A model generated the notes under the pieces. The model did no database searches and was not told where the DNA came from. It saw only the letters and a list, made by a program, of their open reading frames with translations. A stretch of DNA of 64,000 nt from NCBI RefSeq assembly GCF_012295615.1, contig NZ_CP051183.1, positions 2,755,001 to 2,819,000 on the forward strand. Direction: 5' to 3'. Positions 36,159 to 46,468 of this stretch are shown one piece after another. The translations under genes and the position numbers were made by a program. The first letter of the stretch is position 1. The number at the start of each line of letters is the position of its first letter. This DNA comes from Bermanella marisrubri. Its GTDB lineage: Bacteria > Pseudomonadota > Gammaproteobacteria > Pseudomonadales > Oceanobacteraceae.

Positions 36159-37838
36159 ATGTCTATAGTTACAGGTATCGCCCGCCAGTTTGTCGAGCAA
36201 GGGCTTGTTAACGAACAAAAAGCCTCAGAAATCAGCAAAGATGCTCAGAAAGAAGGACAATCATTTATTGTTCAAAGCCTTCTGTCCAATGCTTGTACAT
36301 CAAAAGATGTTGCCTTGTTGGTCAGCAATGAGTTTGGCTTGCCGTATCTTGATCTATCAGCCATGGATCCTGAGCATTTTGCGGCAGACTTGATCACTGA
36401 GGACCTGTTGGAGAAACATCGTTCACTTCCGCTTTTTAAACGCGGTAACCGTCTGCACATTGCTCAAGCAGACCCCTCTGATATCGCTGCATTGGACGAC
36501 ATAAAGTTCGCGACAGGCATGACAGTTGACGCAGTAGTAGTGGAATACGACAAGCTCAATGTCATTTTAGAAAAACTGCTCGCAGGCAACAGCACGTTTG
36601 ATGATCTAGGGGATGACTTAGATCTCGAAGAAGATCCTGCCGAAGACAAACCCCAAGAAGAAGATAATACTGGTGATGACGCCCCTATCGTGCGCTTTGT
36701 AAACAAAATGTTGCTAGATGCGATAAAGATGGGCAGCTCCGATTTGCATTTTGAACCCTATGAAAAACGCTATCGCGTGCGTTTCCGAACTGACGGTGTC
36801 CTTCATGAGGTTGCATCTCCACCAATAAATTTATCTGGAAAAATCGCTGCCCGTCTCAAAGTTATGTCACGTATGGATATTTCAGAGCGTCGCGTGCCGC
36901 AAGATGGCCGAATCAAGATGAAAATTTCCAAATCTAAGGCGATTGATTTTCGGGTAAATACTCTGCCAACACTGTGGGGGGAAAAAATTGTATTACGAAT
37001 TCTAGACCCTTCAAGTGCACAAATGGGCATCGATGCACTGGGTTACGAGCCTGAGCAAAAACAACTATACATGGAAGCTCTAGCACAACCACAAGGGATG
37101 ATTTTGGTCACAGGACCGACTGGATCGGGTAAAACTGTATCTCTTTACACAGGCCTAAACATCCTGAACAAAGAGGGCACAAATATATCCACCGCAGAGG
37201 ACCCGGTAGAAATCAACCTGGAAGGTATTAACCAAGTCAACGTAAATACCAAAGTCGGTCTCGACTTTGCCGAAGCACTTCGCTCCTTCTTACGCCAAGA
37301 CCCGGATATCGTCATGGTGGGTGAGATTCGAGACTTGGATACGGCGGGTATTGCCATTAAAGCTGCACAAACTGGTCACTTGGTTTTATCAACACTGCAT
37401 ACCAATAGCGCGCCAGAAACCCTGACTCGTTTGATGAATATGGGAGTACCTGCGTTCAATATCGCGACTTCAGTCAGCTTGATCATAGCCCAGCGCCTCG
37501 GTCGGCGCTTATGTAGCCAATGTAAAGAACCAGCCGATATCCCAAAAGATGTATTATTAAAGGCTGGAATGACCGAAGAGATGCTAGCGGAAGCCGAGAT
37601 CTACAAGCCTGTAGGTTGCGATGCTTGTTCCGGCGGCTATAAAGGTCGAGTCGGTATTTATGAAGTGGTTAAAATAACCGATGCCATGTCCCGTATTATA
37701 ATGGAAGGTGGTAATGCGATGCAGATAGCCGATGTTGCACGAAAAGAAGGCTTTGCAAACCTGAGAAATTCCGCTTTAAAGAAGGTTTGCCAAGGTGTTA
37801 CCAGCTTAGAAGAAGCCAACCGCGTGACCGCTGAATAA
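36159..37838 (+). CDS. pilB: Type IV pilus assembly ATPase PilB
   Basis: A 559-residue hexameric secretion ATPase that powers pilus extension. The N-terminal T2SSE_N domain (about 1-150) is followed by an acidic linker (about 150-170) and the ATPase domain with Walker A GPTGSGKT (about 320-327), Asp box, Walker B GEIRD (about 388-392) and His box. A zinc-binding four-cysteine motif (CSQC ... CDAC, about 452-490) is intact. It lies 138 bp after the pilA gene and starts pilB-pilC-pilD. Confidence 0.97.
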   Translation: MSIVTGIARQFVEQGLVNEQKASEISKDAQKEGQSFIVQSLLSNACTSKDVALLVSNEFGLPYLDLSAMDPEHFAADLITEDLLEKHRSLPLFKRGNRLHIAQADPSDIAALDDIKFATGMTVDAVVVEYDKLNVILEKLLAGNSTFDDLGDDLDLEEDPAEDKPQEEDNTGDDAPIVRFVNKMLLDAIKMGSSDLHFEPYEKRYRVRFRTDGVLHEVASPPINLSGKIAARLKVMSRMDISERRVPQDGRIKMKISKSKAIDFRVNTLPTLWGEKIVLRILDPSSAQMGIDALGYEPEQKQLYMEALAQPQGMILVTGPTGSGKTVSLYTGLNILNKEGTNISTAEDPVEINLEGINQVNVNTKVGLDFAEALRSFLRQDPDIVMVGEIRDLDTAGIAIKAAQTGHLVLSTLHTNSAPETLTRLMNMGVPAFNIATSVSLIIAQRLGRRLCSQCKEPADIPKDVLLKAGMTEEMLAEAEIYKPVGCDACSGGYKGRVGIYEVVKITDAMSRIIMEGGNAMQIADVARKEGFANLRNSALKKVCQGVTSLEEANRVTAE

Positions 37839-37850
37839 AGGTAAACATTT

Positions 37851-39077
37851 ATGGCAAAAACAAAAACCGTGACGTTTCAGTGGGAAGGCCTGAACAAACG
37901 AGGCCAGAAAGTTGATGGGGAAATGCTCGGCGACAATCCTGCGCTCGTAAAAGCCCAATTACGAAAACAAGGTATTAACCCCAAAAAAGTACGTCGCAAA
38001 CAAGAAGGTTTGTTTGGTATTGGCGGTGGCCAAGGTAAAGGCAAAGTAAAACCCGCAGATGTCACATTATTTATGCGTCAATTAGCCACAATGGCAAAGT
38101 CTGGTGTGCCGCTTATGCAAGGCTTAGAAATCGTGGCCGATGGTTTAGAAAACCCCGCAATGCAAAAAGTCGTACTCAGTGTTAAAGATGAGGTGTCGGC
38201 TGGTAATGACTTCGCCTCTTGCTTAAAAAAACACCCACAACACTTTGACTCCCTTACATGCGCATTAATTGAATCCGGAGAGCAGTCAGGTGCACTAGAG
38301 CAGATGCTTGATAGAGTGGCTTTATACAAAGAAAAATCAGAGGCTCTCAAACAAAAAGTATCTAAAGCACTAAAATATCCAATTGTCACACTGATTATCG
38401 CAGCGATCGTAACCGTAATCCTGCTTGTAAAGGTTGTTCCGACATTTGAAAGCATGTTTTCTAGTCTAGGGGGAGACTTACCTGCGCCCACTCAAATGGT
38501 CGTCAATATATCCGAATGGATGCAAGCCAATTACTTGATTTTGCTCGGTGCAATTATTACCTTTGTATTTGGAACAAAAGAAGCGATCAAGCGCAGCCCC
38601 AAACTTCAAGAGCAAAAAGACAGACTCATACTTAAAATGCCGGTTATTGGCGAAATCTTAAAGAAAAGTGCCGTTGCCCGTTTTGGGCGAGTATTATCCA
38701 CCACATTCGCTGCGGGGGTCCCACTTGTTGATGCACTCGAGAGCGTCGCCGAAGCATCTGGTAACGTAGTCTATCGAGATGCAATATTGCGGATACGTGA
38801 TGACGTATCAACGGGCACGCAAATGAATGCGTCTATTCGCGCGACAGGGGTGTTCCCAAATATGGTAGCGCAGATGGTAGCGATTGGTGAAGAATCCGGT
38901 GCACTAGATGCCATGTTAGAGAAAGTAGCAAGCTACTATGAAGAGGAAGTGGACAATCTAGTAGATGGCTTAACAGCTATGATAGAACCTATCGTAATGG
39001 CCTTCTTAGGGGTGGTTGTTGGTGGCCTATTGATTGCCATGTACCTACCAATCTTTTCTATGGGCAATGCGATGTAG
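37851..39077 (+). CDS. pilC: Type IV pilus inner-membrane platform protein PilC
   Basis: A 408-residue protein with two GspF domains (about 70-195 and 275-395) and three membrane helices (about 175-197, 225-245 and 375-398). Typical motifs: LFMRQLATMAKSGVPLMQGLEI, LIESGEQSGALEQML, KMPVIGEILKKSAVARFGRVLST and MVAIGEESGALDAMLEKVA...EPIVMAFLGVVVGGLLIAMYLPIF. It anchors the assembly platform and couples to PilB. It lies 12 bp after pilB. Confidence 0.97.
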   Translation: MAKTKTVTFQWEGLNKRGQKVDGEMLGDNPALVKAQLRKQGINPKKVRRKQEGLFGIGGGQGKGKVKPADVTLFMRQLATMAKSGVPLMQGLEIVADGLENPAMQKVVLSVKDEVSAGNDFASCLKKHPQHFDSLTCALIESGEQSGALEQMLDRVALYKEKSEALKQKVSKALKYPIVTLIIAAIVTVILLVKVVPTFESMFSSLGGDLPAPTQMVVNISEWMQANYLILLGAIITFVFGTKEAIKRSPKLQEQKDRLILKMPVIGEILKKSAVARFGRVLSTTFAAGVPLVDALESVAEASGNVVYRDAILRIRDDVSTGTQMNASIRATGVFPNMVAQMVAIGEESGALDAMLEKVASYYEEEVDNLVDGLTAMIEPIVMAFLGVVVGGLLIAMYLPIFSMGNAM

Positions 39078-39115
39078 CCTGTTATCTGAAATCACTTCGA
39101 GATTTAGTAAGATAT

Positions 39116-39976
39116 ATGTTTGATTTCCTATTCCAAGATACCCTAGGTTTCTACCTAGGTGTATTTTTTGTCAGCCTATGTGTAGGCAGTTTTCTCAACG
39201 TCGTTATTTACCGTTTACCGGTAATGATGAAGTCTCAATTACAATTGGAGCATGATGAATTAATTGGCAAAGAGGTGAATCAACCCGAGCCTTTTAATCT
39301 AATGGTTCCATCTTCTACTTGCCCTAAATGCAATTCTAAAATCAAACCTTGGCAAAACATTCCAGTACTCAGCTATCTGTGGTTGAAAGGGAAATGCGCG
39401 AATTGCAAAACATCTATAAGCGTACGCTATCCGATTATCGAATTAATCACTGGGTTCATTCCATTAGGCATTGCCATACTATTGGGTCCTACATTAGAGG
39501 CCTATGCGCTCATATTAATGAGTTACTTTTTCATCGCCTTAACCATGATTGATTTGGATGAATTTTTATTACCCGATCAACTTACCTTACCTTTGATTTG
39601 GATTGGGTTATTGTTTAATTTACATGGCGCTATTGTGCCGCTGGAAGATGCAGTATTAGGTGCTGTATTTGGCTACATGTCACTGTGGAGTATTTTCTGG
39701 TTATTCAAATTGGCCACTGGCAAAGAGGGTATGGGCTACGGTGACTTTAAATTACTCGCCGCTATTGGCGCATTTATAGGATGGCAGCTATTACCTGTGG
39801 TGGTTCTACTTTCTAGTTTTGTTGGTGCGATTGTTGGTATCAGTATGATGATTGTACTAGGTAGAGATAAAAATATTCCTATTCCATTTGGACCTTACTT
39901 AGCAGCTGCTGGTTTACTAGCGGCACTTTGGGGTGAAGAAATATTAAATCATTATTTACGTTTCGCTGGACTCTAA
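39116..39976 (+). CDS. pilD: Prepilin peptidase / N-methyltransferase PilD
   Basis: A 286-residue polytopic membrane protein with about eight helices. It cleaves prepilins and methylates the new N-terminus. The cytoplasmic loop carries two CxxC pairs (STCPKCNSKI and GKCANCKTSI) typical of the methyltransferase part. The two catalytic aspartates are in MIDLDEFLLPDQLTLP and GMGYGDFKLLAAIGAF. It is 38 bp after pilC and 1 bp before coaE. Confidence 0.97.
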   Translation: MFDFLFQDTLGFYLGVFFVSLCVGSFLNVVIYRLPVMMKSQLQLEHDELIGKEVNQPEPFNLMVPSSTCPKCNSKIKPWQNIPVLSYLWLKGKCANCKTSISVRYPIIELITGFIPLGIAILLGPTLEAYALILMSYFFIALTMIDLDEFLLPDQLTLPLIWIGLLFNLHGAIVPLEDAVLGAVFGYMSLWSIFWLFKLATGKEGMGYGDFKLLAAIGAFIGWQLLPVVVLLSSFVGAIVGISMMIVLGRDKNIPIPFGPYLAAAGLLAALWGEEILNHYLRFAGL

Positions 39977-39977
39977 T

Positions 39978-40583
39978 ATGTCGAGCTTTGTTGTTGGTGT
40001 GACTGGCGGTATTGGCAGTGGTAAAAGCGCTGCCACAGCACACTTTGAAACTCTAGGAATTTCCGTCGTAGACGCAGACATAGTATCAAGACAAGTCGTC
40101 GCTAAAGGGACCCATGCACTTGAAACAATCGTCGAACATTTTGGTGAACATGTTATTTTAGATACGGGTGAGTTAAACCGCGCAGCTTTAAGAAAAATTG
40201 TTTTTGAGTCACCTGATGAACGCATTTGGCTAGAGCACTTAACTCATCCTCTTATTCGAGAAGCAATAATTACTGCTTTAACCAGTGCTGATAGTCCCTA
40301 TGCGATTCTTGCATCACCGCTATTATTTGAATCTGATCAATATAAAATGGTCAATCGGACTTTGGTGATTGATGTACCTGAAGCGCTCCAACTAAAGCGA
40401 ACTTGCAAGCGAGATGACAACTCTGAGCAACAGGTACGCGCCATAATGGCTGTACAGATGAGTAGACAAGACCGTGTGTCCAAGGCAGATGATGTTATTC
40501 AAAATGATCAAGATTTGGCTTATCTACATTCTCAGGTAGAATTACTACACACGCAGTATTTAGCATTAGCTAAGCAAAGTTGA
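39978..40583 (+). CDS. coaE: Dephospho-CoA kinase
   Basis: A 201-residue enzyme for the last step of CoA synthesis. P-loop [10 protein letters not shown] is at residues 10-19, then [11 protein letters not shown] and the HPLIREAI and SPLLFES blocks. Length and order after pilD are standard for the clade. Likely co-transcribed with pilBCD. Confidence 0.96.
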   Translation: MSSFVVGVTGGIGSGKSAATAHFETLGISVVDADIVSRQVVAKGTHALETIVEHFGEHVILDTGELNRAALRKIVFESPDERIWLEHLTHPLIREAIITALTSADSPYAILASPLLFESDQYKMVNRTLVIDVPEALQLKRTCKRDDNSEQQVRAIMAVQMSRQDRVSKADDVIQNDQDLAYLHSQVELLHTQYLALAKQS

Positions 40584-40593
40584 GAAATCCACT

Positions 40594-40794
40594 ATGAAAG
40601 TAAAGTGTCCGACCTGCAATAAACAGGTGGAATGGATTCAGAAGGAAAAACATCGTCCTTTTTGCAGTGAAAGATGCCGCATGATAGATCTCGGTGCTTG
40701 GTCTGCAGAGGAGCATGCTATTCCTGGTAAGTCTGTTGAAGAGGAAATGATGAGTGAAGAACTCAAACAAATTAATCCCCACTCTCTGCATTAG
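40594..40794 (+). CDS. yacG: DNA gyrase inhibitor YacG (zinc-binding)
   Basis: A 66-residue protein with four zinc-ligand cysteines: CPTCNK at the start and [15 protein letters not shown]. coli YacG binds GyrB and inhibits gyrase. The C-terminus is acidic. It follows coaE by 10 bp. The zapD gene usually nearby in enterics is absent, as in Pseudomonas. Confidence 0.95.
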   Translation: MKVKCPTCNKQVEWIQKEKHRPFCSERCRMIDLGAWSAEEHAIPGKSVEEEMMSEELKQINPHSLH

Positions 40795-40816
40795 TAGAAA
40801 CCACTTTCACGAGTAG

Positions 40817-41233
40817 TTAACTAGATGCGTTAGAAAGCTCTAAATAGTCTTCTAGCGCATCAAGTATAGCTCGGTTGGCTTCTGGAAAGTCACGCTCGCG
40901 TATTGCTTTACATGACACCCATTCAACCTCTTGTCCTTCAGCACCATGAGGTTCACCGCTAAAATCATTAACGATATAAACATCCAGTTCAATACATTTA
41001 TCAGAATAGTCGTGCTGCAATAAAATGAGCGGCTCAGTGCTAGCAACATGAATACCAAGCTCCTCATCCAACTCCCTAATCAAAGCAGCTTGTGCTGATT
41101 CTTGTGTTTCTCGCTTACCCCCGGGGAACTCCCAGAGCCCGCCCTGATGTGCATTCGCTTTTCGCCTTGCTAGAAAAACTTTCTCCTTGCAAGGAGATAA
41201 TATTACAGCAGCAACAACTTGAATCCGCTTCAT
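40817..41233 (-). CDS. mutT: Nudix hydrolase, 8-oxo-dGTP diphosphatase MutT
   Basis: A 138-residue enzyme with an intact Nudix box, GGKRETQESAQAALIRELDEELGI (GX5EX7REUXEEXGU, residues 37-60). MutT removes 8-oxo-dGTP from the nucleotide pool. The N-terminus VAAVILSPCKEKVFLARR is typical. Pseudomonas versions are often fused to a thiamine-phosphate-synthase-like domain; this one is a single Nudix domain. An AAAGGAAAA site precedes the ATG; it lies 12 bp after argJ. Confidence 0.9.
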   Translation of the reverse strand: MKRIQVVAAVILSPCKEKVFLARRKANAHQGGLWEFPGGKRETQESAQAALIRELDEELGIHVASTEPLILLQHDYSDKCIELDVYIVNDFSGEPHGAEGQEVEWVSCKAIRERDFPEANRAILDALEDYLELSNASS

Positions 41234-41245
41234 AAAGTTTTCCTT

Positions 41246-42463
41246 TTATGTACGATATTCAGCGTTGATCGTGACGTAGCCATGGGAAAGATCCGTCGTC
41301 CAAACCGTCTCCGATTCTTTACCACGCCCTAAGTGAATTCGAATCTGAATTTCATCTTGTGCCATGACTTTCGAACCTGCCTCTTCTGTATATGAAGCAG
41401 CACGACCTCCTTTTTCAACAATGCAAACATCATCTAAATAGATTTCAATATGATGCAGATCTAGATCATCAATTCCAGCACGGCCAACTGCCGCTAGAAT
41501 TCGGCCCCAATTCGCGTCACTTGCAAACAATGCAGTTTTAACTAACGGACTATGTGCAACCGTATAGGCAACATCCAACGCTTCCCGCTGAGTTTTTGCG
41601 GCTTCCACTTGTATCGTAACAAACTTAGTGGCGCCTTCACCGTCACGTACAATCGCTTGGGCCAAAAACTGGAAGGCTTCTAATAGAACCGACTTTAACT
41701 CACTATAGCCTTCACTTTTTTCAGACTCAATCGGCTTGTTTTGGGCTTCACAAGTCGCCATCAAGATACAAGAATCATTGGTGGATGTATCCCCATCTAC
41801 CGTAATACGATTGAAAGACTGCTCTCCCAGCTCTGAGCAAAGCTGTTCTATTATCTCCTGTGAAACAGTTGCATCCGTAGCGATAAAACCAAGCATAGTT
41901 GCCATATTAGGCTTGATCATGCCTGATCCTTTTGAGATACCAGAAACCGTGATGGTTTCCCCTTGAATCTCCACCTGCTTACTAAAGCCTTTTGGTTGTA
42001 TATCCGTTGTCATGATCCCACGGCTGGCATCAAACCAAATAGACTCGCTGAAATTCAAGTTACTTTTGACAACGGGTAAAATCTTTTGCATTGGTAAAGG
42101 CTCACCAATCACACCTGTTGAAAATGGCAGAATTTCATTCACCGCAACGCTATTAGCTTCAGCCAATACTTGGCAAAGTTCCATTGCATTATCAAAGCCA
42201 GTCTGACCTGTGCCCGCATTGGCATTGCCTGTATTGATTAACAGCATTCTTGCTTGTGTTTGCTGGAGGTGCTGTTTGCATATCGTAACCGGTGCAGCAC
42301 AAAATGCGTTTTGAGTGAAAATGCCAGCTGTTCGCGTATGCTCAGACAGTTTAAATACGACAATATCCGGTCGTTCAGTTTGCTTTATACCGGCGTTAGC
42401 AGTGGCGATTTCAATACCTTTGACCGCATGAAATTGTTCTAATACGTTGAGATTGACTGGCAT
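41246..42463 (-). CDS. argJ: Glutamate N-acetyltransferase / amino-acid acetyltransferase ArgJ
   Basis: A 405-residue self-cleaving enzyme of arginine synthesis that transfers acetyl from N-acetylornithine to glutamate. The autocatalytic threonine is in KGSGMIKPNMATMLGFIATDA (about residue 190). The early LLINTGNANAGTGQTG and the late LFASDANWGRILAAVGRAG and C-terminal AEYRT tail are typical. It occurs between secA and mutT, as in Pseudomonas, with a strong AAAGGAA site. Confidence 0.97.
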   Translation of the reverse strand: MPVNLNVLEQFHAVKGIEIATANAGIKQTERPDIVVFKLSEHTRTAGIFTQNAFCAAPVTICKQHLQQTQARMLLINTGNANAGTGQTGFDNAMELCQVLAEANSVAVNEILPFSTGVIGEPLPMQKILPVVKSNLNFSESIWFDASRGIMTTDIQPKGFSKQVEIQGETITVSGISKGSGMIKPNMATMLGFIATDATVSQEIIEQLCSELGEQSFNRITVDGDTSTNDSCILMATCEAQNKPIESEKSEGYSELKSVLLEAFQFLAQAIVRDGEGATKFVTIQVEAAKTQREALDVAYTVAHSPLVKTALFASDANWGRILAAVGRAGIDDLDLHHIEIYLDDVCIVEKGGRAASYTEEAGSKVMAQDEIQIRIHLGRGKESETVWTTDLSHGYVTINAEYRT

Positions 42464-42501
42464 TTTTGTTCCTTTACTTACACTCTAAAAGTGTCAAACC
42501 T

Positions 42502-42528
42502 AAAAAAGCCTAGCATGGCTAGGCTTTT
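42502..42528 (-). terminator. Intrinsic terminator after secA
   Basis: A perfect 11-bp stem (42504-42514 with 42518-42528) and 3-nt loop, followed by a T run on the minus strand. It closes the secA transcript before argJ. Confidence 0.92.
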
Positions 42529-42552
42529 AGAAATTAGAAAACTTTGTTGAGT

Positions 42553-45282
42553 TTAATCTAATTTACCATGGCATTGCTTATATTTTTTACCTGATCCACA
42601 TGGACAAGGTTCGTTTCGACCAACCTTTTTTCCATCCCGAACAAATGGTTTAGCTGTCGCATCCTCAGACTCGTCCGCCCCCTCGCCTTCAGCAAGAGCC
42701 GATGCAGATTCGTGCTGATACTGCATGGTCTGTTTTGCCGCTTCTGCTCGGGCTTGTTCTTCCATGCGCTTCATTTCATCATCTCGAACAAACTGAACAT
42801 GGCTTAGGTAGCGTATCGTTTCGTGTTTAATATCATGCAGCAATTGCTTGAAAAGCTCGAAGGATTCACGCTTGTATTCCTGCTTCGGGTTCTTTTGAGC
42901 ATAACCTCGTAGATGAATCCCCTGACGAAGGTGATCCATGGTGGCTAGGTGATCTTTCCACTGGTGATCTAGAATTTGCAGCATAATACGCTTTTCAAAT
43001 TCACGTAGTGCTTTCTCACCCACTTGCTCCTCTTTTTCCTTATAGGCAGATTTAACCTCTTCAAAGATACGCTCACGCAATGTTTCTTCGTAAAGGGCCT
43101 TGTCGTCATCAAGCCATTGTTGAACAGGCATTTCTTTAGCGAAAGAGGCGGCTAACTCTTTTTCTAAGCCTTCCACATCCCACTGTTCAACCATACTTTG
43201 CGGTGGAATATAGTCACTAATCACGTCATTGATAACGTCTTCACGTATAGAAGCTATCGTGTTCTCTATGGTTTCTGCTTCTAACAATTCGTTACGTTGT
43301 TGGTAGATAACGCGACGTTGATCATTCGCAACGTTATCGTATTCCAACAACTGCTTGCGCATATCGAAGTTACGACCTTCAACTTTGCGCTGAGCTTTCT
43401 CAATAGCGTTCGAAACCATCTTATGTTCAATCGCTTCGCCATCACGCATCCCCAGGGCCTGCATCAAACGCCGAGTACGATCGCTCGCAAAGATTCGCAT
43501 CAAACCATCTTCAAGTGATAAGAAAAATCGTGTCGAACCTGGATCCCCCTGACGTCCAGATCGACCACGCAATTGGTTGTCAATACGGCGGCTCTCATGA
43601 CGCTCAGTACCAATAATATGCAGACCGCCCGCTTCTAAAACAGTGTTATGACGCTCTTCCCATTCGGCTTTGGCTTTTGCTAACTTCTCATCGTTCGGAT
43701 TATTGATGTTCTCTAATTCGCGCTCAAGGTTACCACCCAATTTAATATCGGTACCACGACCCGCCATGTTGGTGGCGATGGTTACTGCGCCCGGTAAACC
43801 TGCGTCTGCGATAACTTGAGCTTCATTAGCATGGTTTTTAGCGTTTAGAACGTTGTGCTTAATCTTCGCGTCTTTCAAGGCTTTAGAAATAATTTCACTG
43901 CTTTCGATACTTGCTGTACCAACGAGTACAGGGCGCTTTTGTGCAGTAACTTCTTTAATTTCCTCGATAACAGCCTGATATTTCTCTTGCTCAGATAAGA
44001 ATACCAAATCATTGAAATCAACACGCGCTATCGGACGATTAGTAGGAATTACCACGACATCCAAGCCATAAATTTCTCGAAATTCAAACGCCTCGGTATC
44101 AGCAGTACCTGTCATCCCCGCTAACTTGGTGTACAAGCGGAAATAGTTCTGGAACGTTGTAGAGGCAAGTGTTTGACTTTCAGCCTGAATTTTCACGCCC
44201 TCTTTAGCTTCAATCGCTTGGTGTAAGCCCTCCCCCCAGCGTCGTCCAGGCATAGTACGGCCAGTGTGCTCATCAACAATGACAACCTGGCCATTACTAA
44301 CGATATAATCGACATTGCGGTGATACAACACATGGGCACGCAGCGCGGAATGAATATGATGTAGCATCAAAAGATTACTTGGCGCGTATAGACTATCACC
44401 TTCTTCAAGCAGACCTTCTTTGACCAAAAGATCTTCAACTTTTTCATGGCCCGATTCATTTAGCTCAGCACTTCGATTTTTGAGGTCGATGACAAAATCA
44501 CCTTCCTGCTCGACAACACCTTCTTCTGTTTCTTTGTGCTCGACTAACTGGGGTACGAGTACGTTCATACGCTTATAAAGCTCAGAGCTATCTTGCGCTG
44601 CTCCAGAGATCACAAGTGGTGTGCGTGCTTCATCTATTAAGATTGAGTCCACTTCATCTACAACAGCGAATGCCAAACCACGTTGAACGCGGTCTTCTTT
44701 ACTCAAAGCCATGTTATCGCGCAGATAATCAAAGCCAAACTCGTTGTTGGTACCGTAAGTGATGTCGCTATTATAGGCCTCTCGCTTGGTCTGCGGGTCT
44801 TGACCAGACAGACTCACCCCAACAGTAAGCCCCATAAATTCGTACAACGGACGCATCCAATCAGCATCACGTTGAGCAAGGTATTCATTCACAGTAATGA
44901 CATGTACGCCTAAGCCATTCAGAGCGTTAAGGTAAACAGCCAACGTCGCCACCAGAGTTTTACCTTCACCTGTCTTCATCTCGGCAATTTTGCCGTTGTG
45001 CAGTGACATACCACCGATCATTTGCACATCAAAGTGACGCATGCCCATTACACGTAGGCTCGCTTCACGCAATGCGGCAAATGCTTCAGGCAAAATACCA
45101 TCTAGTGTTTCGCCTTTCTGTAGTCTGTCTTTAAACTCTTGCGTCTTTGCGCTCAAGTCTTCATCGGAGAGGGCCTGAAAGCTTGCTTCAAGCTCATTGA
45201 TTTGTTGAACGGTTTTTCTCAAACGCTTGAGTTCACGCTCGTTTTTACTACCAAGGATTTTTGTAAGTACATTAACCAACAT
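42553..45282 (-). CDS. secA: Preprotein translocase ATPase SecA
   Basis: A 909-residue motor of the Sec system. Walker A MKTGEGKT is at 102-109, [15 protein letters not shown] is the Walker B region, and the preprotein cross-linking, helical scaffold and [11 protein letters not shown] motifs are present. The C-terminus ends in the zinc motif [14 protein letters not shown] after a flexible linker. The frame extends 17 codons further upstream, but the ATG at 45282 matches the family start ([18 protein letters not shown]). No secM precedes it; a hairpin lies in the leader. Confidence 0.98.
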   Translation of the reverse strand: MLVNVLTKILGSKNERELKRLRKTVQQINELEASFQALSDEDLSAKTQEFKDRLQKGETLDGILPEAFAALREASLRVMGMRHFDVQMIGGMSLHNGKIAEMKTGEGKTLVATLAVYLNALNGLGVHVITVNEYLAQRDADWMRPLYEFMGLTVGVSLSGQDPQTKREAYNSDITYGTNNEFGFDYLRDNMALSKEDRVQRGLAFAVVDEVDSILIDEARTPLVISGAAQDSSELYKRMNVLVPQLVEHKETEEGVVEQEGDFVIDLKNRSAELNESGHEKVEDLLVKEGLLEEGDSLYAPSNLLMLHHIHSALRAHVLYHRNVDYIVSNGQVVIVDEHTGRTMPGRRWGEGLHQAIEAKEGVKIQAESQTLASTTFQNYFRLYTKLAGMTGTADTEAFEFREIYGLDVVVIPTNRPIARVDFNDLVFLSEQEKYQAVIEEIKEVTAQKRPVLVGTASIESSEIISKALKDAKIKHNVLNAKNHANEAQVIADAGLPGAVTIATNMAGRGTDIKLGGNLERELENINNPNDEKLAKAKAEWEERHNTVLEAGGLHIIGTERHESRRIDNQLRGRSGRQGDPGSTRFFLSLEDGLMRIFASDRTRRLMQALGMRDGEAIEHKMVSNAIEKAQRKVEGRNFDMRKQLLEYDNVANDQRRVIYQQRNELLEAETIENTIASIREDVINDVISDYIPPQSMVEQWDVEGLEKELAASFAKEMPVQQWLDDDKALYEETLRERIFEEVKSAYKEKEEQVGEKALREFEKRIMLQILDHQWKDHLATMDHLRQGIHLRGYAQKNPKQEYKRESFELFKQLLHDIKHETIRYLSHVQFVRDDEMKRMEEQARAEAAKQTMQYQHESASALAEGEGADESEDATAKPFVRDGKKVGRNEPCPCGSGKKYKQCHGKLD

Positions 45283-45332
45283 GTGCGACTTCTTAATAAT
45301 AATTATTGGAATAACAAGTTTTGAATCATACA

Positions 45333-45360
45333 AGAATATGACCGAGTACGGTCATATTCT
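45333..45360 (-). promoter_or_regulatory. Perfect hairpin in the secA leader
   Basis: AGAATATGACCG and CGGTCATATTCT form a 12-bp stem with a 4-nt loop, 25 bp past the upstream M23 gene and 50 bp before the secA ATG. There is no T run after it on the minus strand, so a regulatory or processing hairpin is as likely as a terminator. Confidence 0.5.
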
Positions 45361-45385
45361 AGAAGGCTAGAGAGAAGAGAATTAT

Positions 45386-46315
45386 TTATCGGCGAGTGCG
45401 ATGAATATAAGCTGCAGGATCAACGGTGCGACCGTTTTTATACACTTCAAAGTGAACGTGCGGGCCAGTGGAGCGGCCTGTGCTCCCCATTAAAGCGACG
45501 ACTTGTCCTTTACGAACCACATCGCCAACTTTCACGACAATTTCGTCGCAATGGGCATAACGAGTTTTGTATCCGTTACCGTGATTTACTTCCACTAACA
45601 AGCCGTAACCATATCGTTTGCTAGCCCAAGTCACCACACCAGATGCCACTGAAATAATGTCAGAGCCAGTTTTACCTGCAAAGTCGACACCTGAGTGCCA
45701 CGCCAAGCGACCAGTAAACGGATCCGTACGCTGCCCGTAGCGCGAAGACATCCAGCCCTTACGAATAGGTAAACCAGCCACGAAGGTATCACTAGTAATT
45801 TTCTTTTCACCCAAGATGCTGTCGAGCACCTCAAGTTGCTGTTCTCGACTATCTATTTGCTCGCTAAGACCATCTAATACAGAAATGATATCGGGTGCTT
45901 GGTAAACTGAACCGATTTGACCTGAAGGGCCGCCAATTGCAGGGTTACCGGAGAAATCGAATTCCCCCTTGTCTAAGTCTGAGCGATCAATAAGACGCTC
46001 ACCCAGTGCATCTAGGCGCGTAAGACGTGTTTGCAATTCGGCCATACGAAGTGTGAGACCTACTAACTGTTCGTCAGTATGTTCACGAATTTGCTTTAGC
46101 TCTTTACGTTGCTGAACTAAGTCTTGCTCCCAAGCCTTAGTCGTCTCGGGACTAAACAGACCTTCATCAGCAAGCATCATCGACAGGTAATAGCCCGCAG
46201 CTCCCAACGAAAAAGGGAGGACTGCCAGCATAAAGATGAGCATCCAACGGGCCATGGGGCCCAAGGATATCGTCTTTGAACGTCCGTGGCGTTTTCCGAC
46301 AATAATGATATTCAC
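45386..46315 (-). CDS. M23 (LytM-domain) peptidase or murein-hydrolase activator
   Basis: A 309-residue envelope protein. One N-terminal helix (about 25-47) anchors it; a coiled-coil region (about 60-105) follows; the LytM/M23 domain occupies about 180-300. The zinc-site motifs HSGVDFAG (H-x(3)-D, about 207) and HVHFEV (H-x-H, about 281) are both intact, so it could be an active endopeptidase rather than a degenerate activator. The start is GTG with TAGGAT 6 nt upstream. It replaces secM between lpxC and secA, as in Pseudomonas. Confidence 0.9.
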   Translation of the reverse strand: MNIIIVGKRHGRSKTISLGPMARWMLIFMLAVLPFSLGAAGYYLSMMLADEGLFSPETTKAWEQDLVQQRKELKQIREHTDEQLVGLTLRMAELQTRLTRLDALGERLIDRSDLDKGEFDFSGNPAIGGPSGQIGSVYQAPDIISVLDGLSEQIDSREQQLEVLDSILGEKKITSDTFVAGLPIRKGWMSSRYGQRTDPFTGRLAWHSGVDFAGKTGSDIISVASGVVTWASKRYGYGLLVEVNHGNGYKTRYAHCDEIVVKVGDVVRKGQVVALMGSTGRSTGPHVHFEVYKNGRTVDPAAYIHRTRR

Positions 46316-46390
46316 GGCAGCATCCTACAAATCAAGTTAATTACTAAAATGTTATTCATTAGACAGTTTAGACGTTAACTCACTCACAAT

Positions 46391-46408
46391 TTGAGAGATA
46401 TCTCTCAA
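46391..46408. repeat. 18-bp perfect palindrome between lpxC and the M23 gene
   Basis: TTGAGAGATATCTCTCAA lies about 75 bp upstream of the M23 start, between the lpxC terminator and the gene. It looks like a dyad operator. Confidence 0.4.
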
Positions 46409-46430
46409 GGCTACTTAACTTTACATACGG

Positions 46431-46464
46431 TAAAAATAAATAATGGCACATATGTGCCATTATT
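46431..46464 (-). terminator. Terminator after lpxC
   Basis: The 26-bp perfect palindrome AATAATGGCACA/TATGTGCCATTATT (46439-46464) begins 4 bp past the lpxC stop. It is followed on the minus strand by TTTATTTTTA. Confidence 0.75.
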
Positions 46465-46468
46465 AGGA

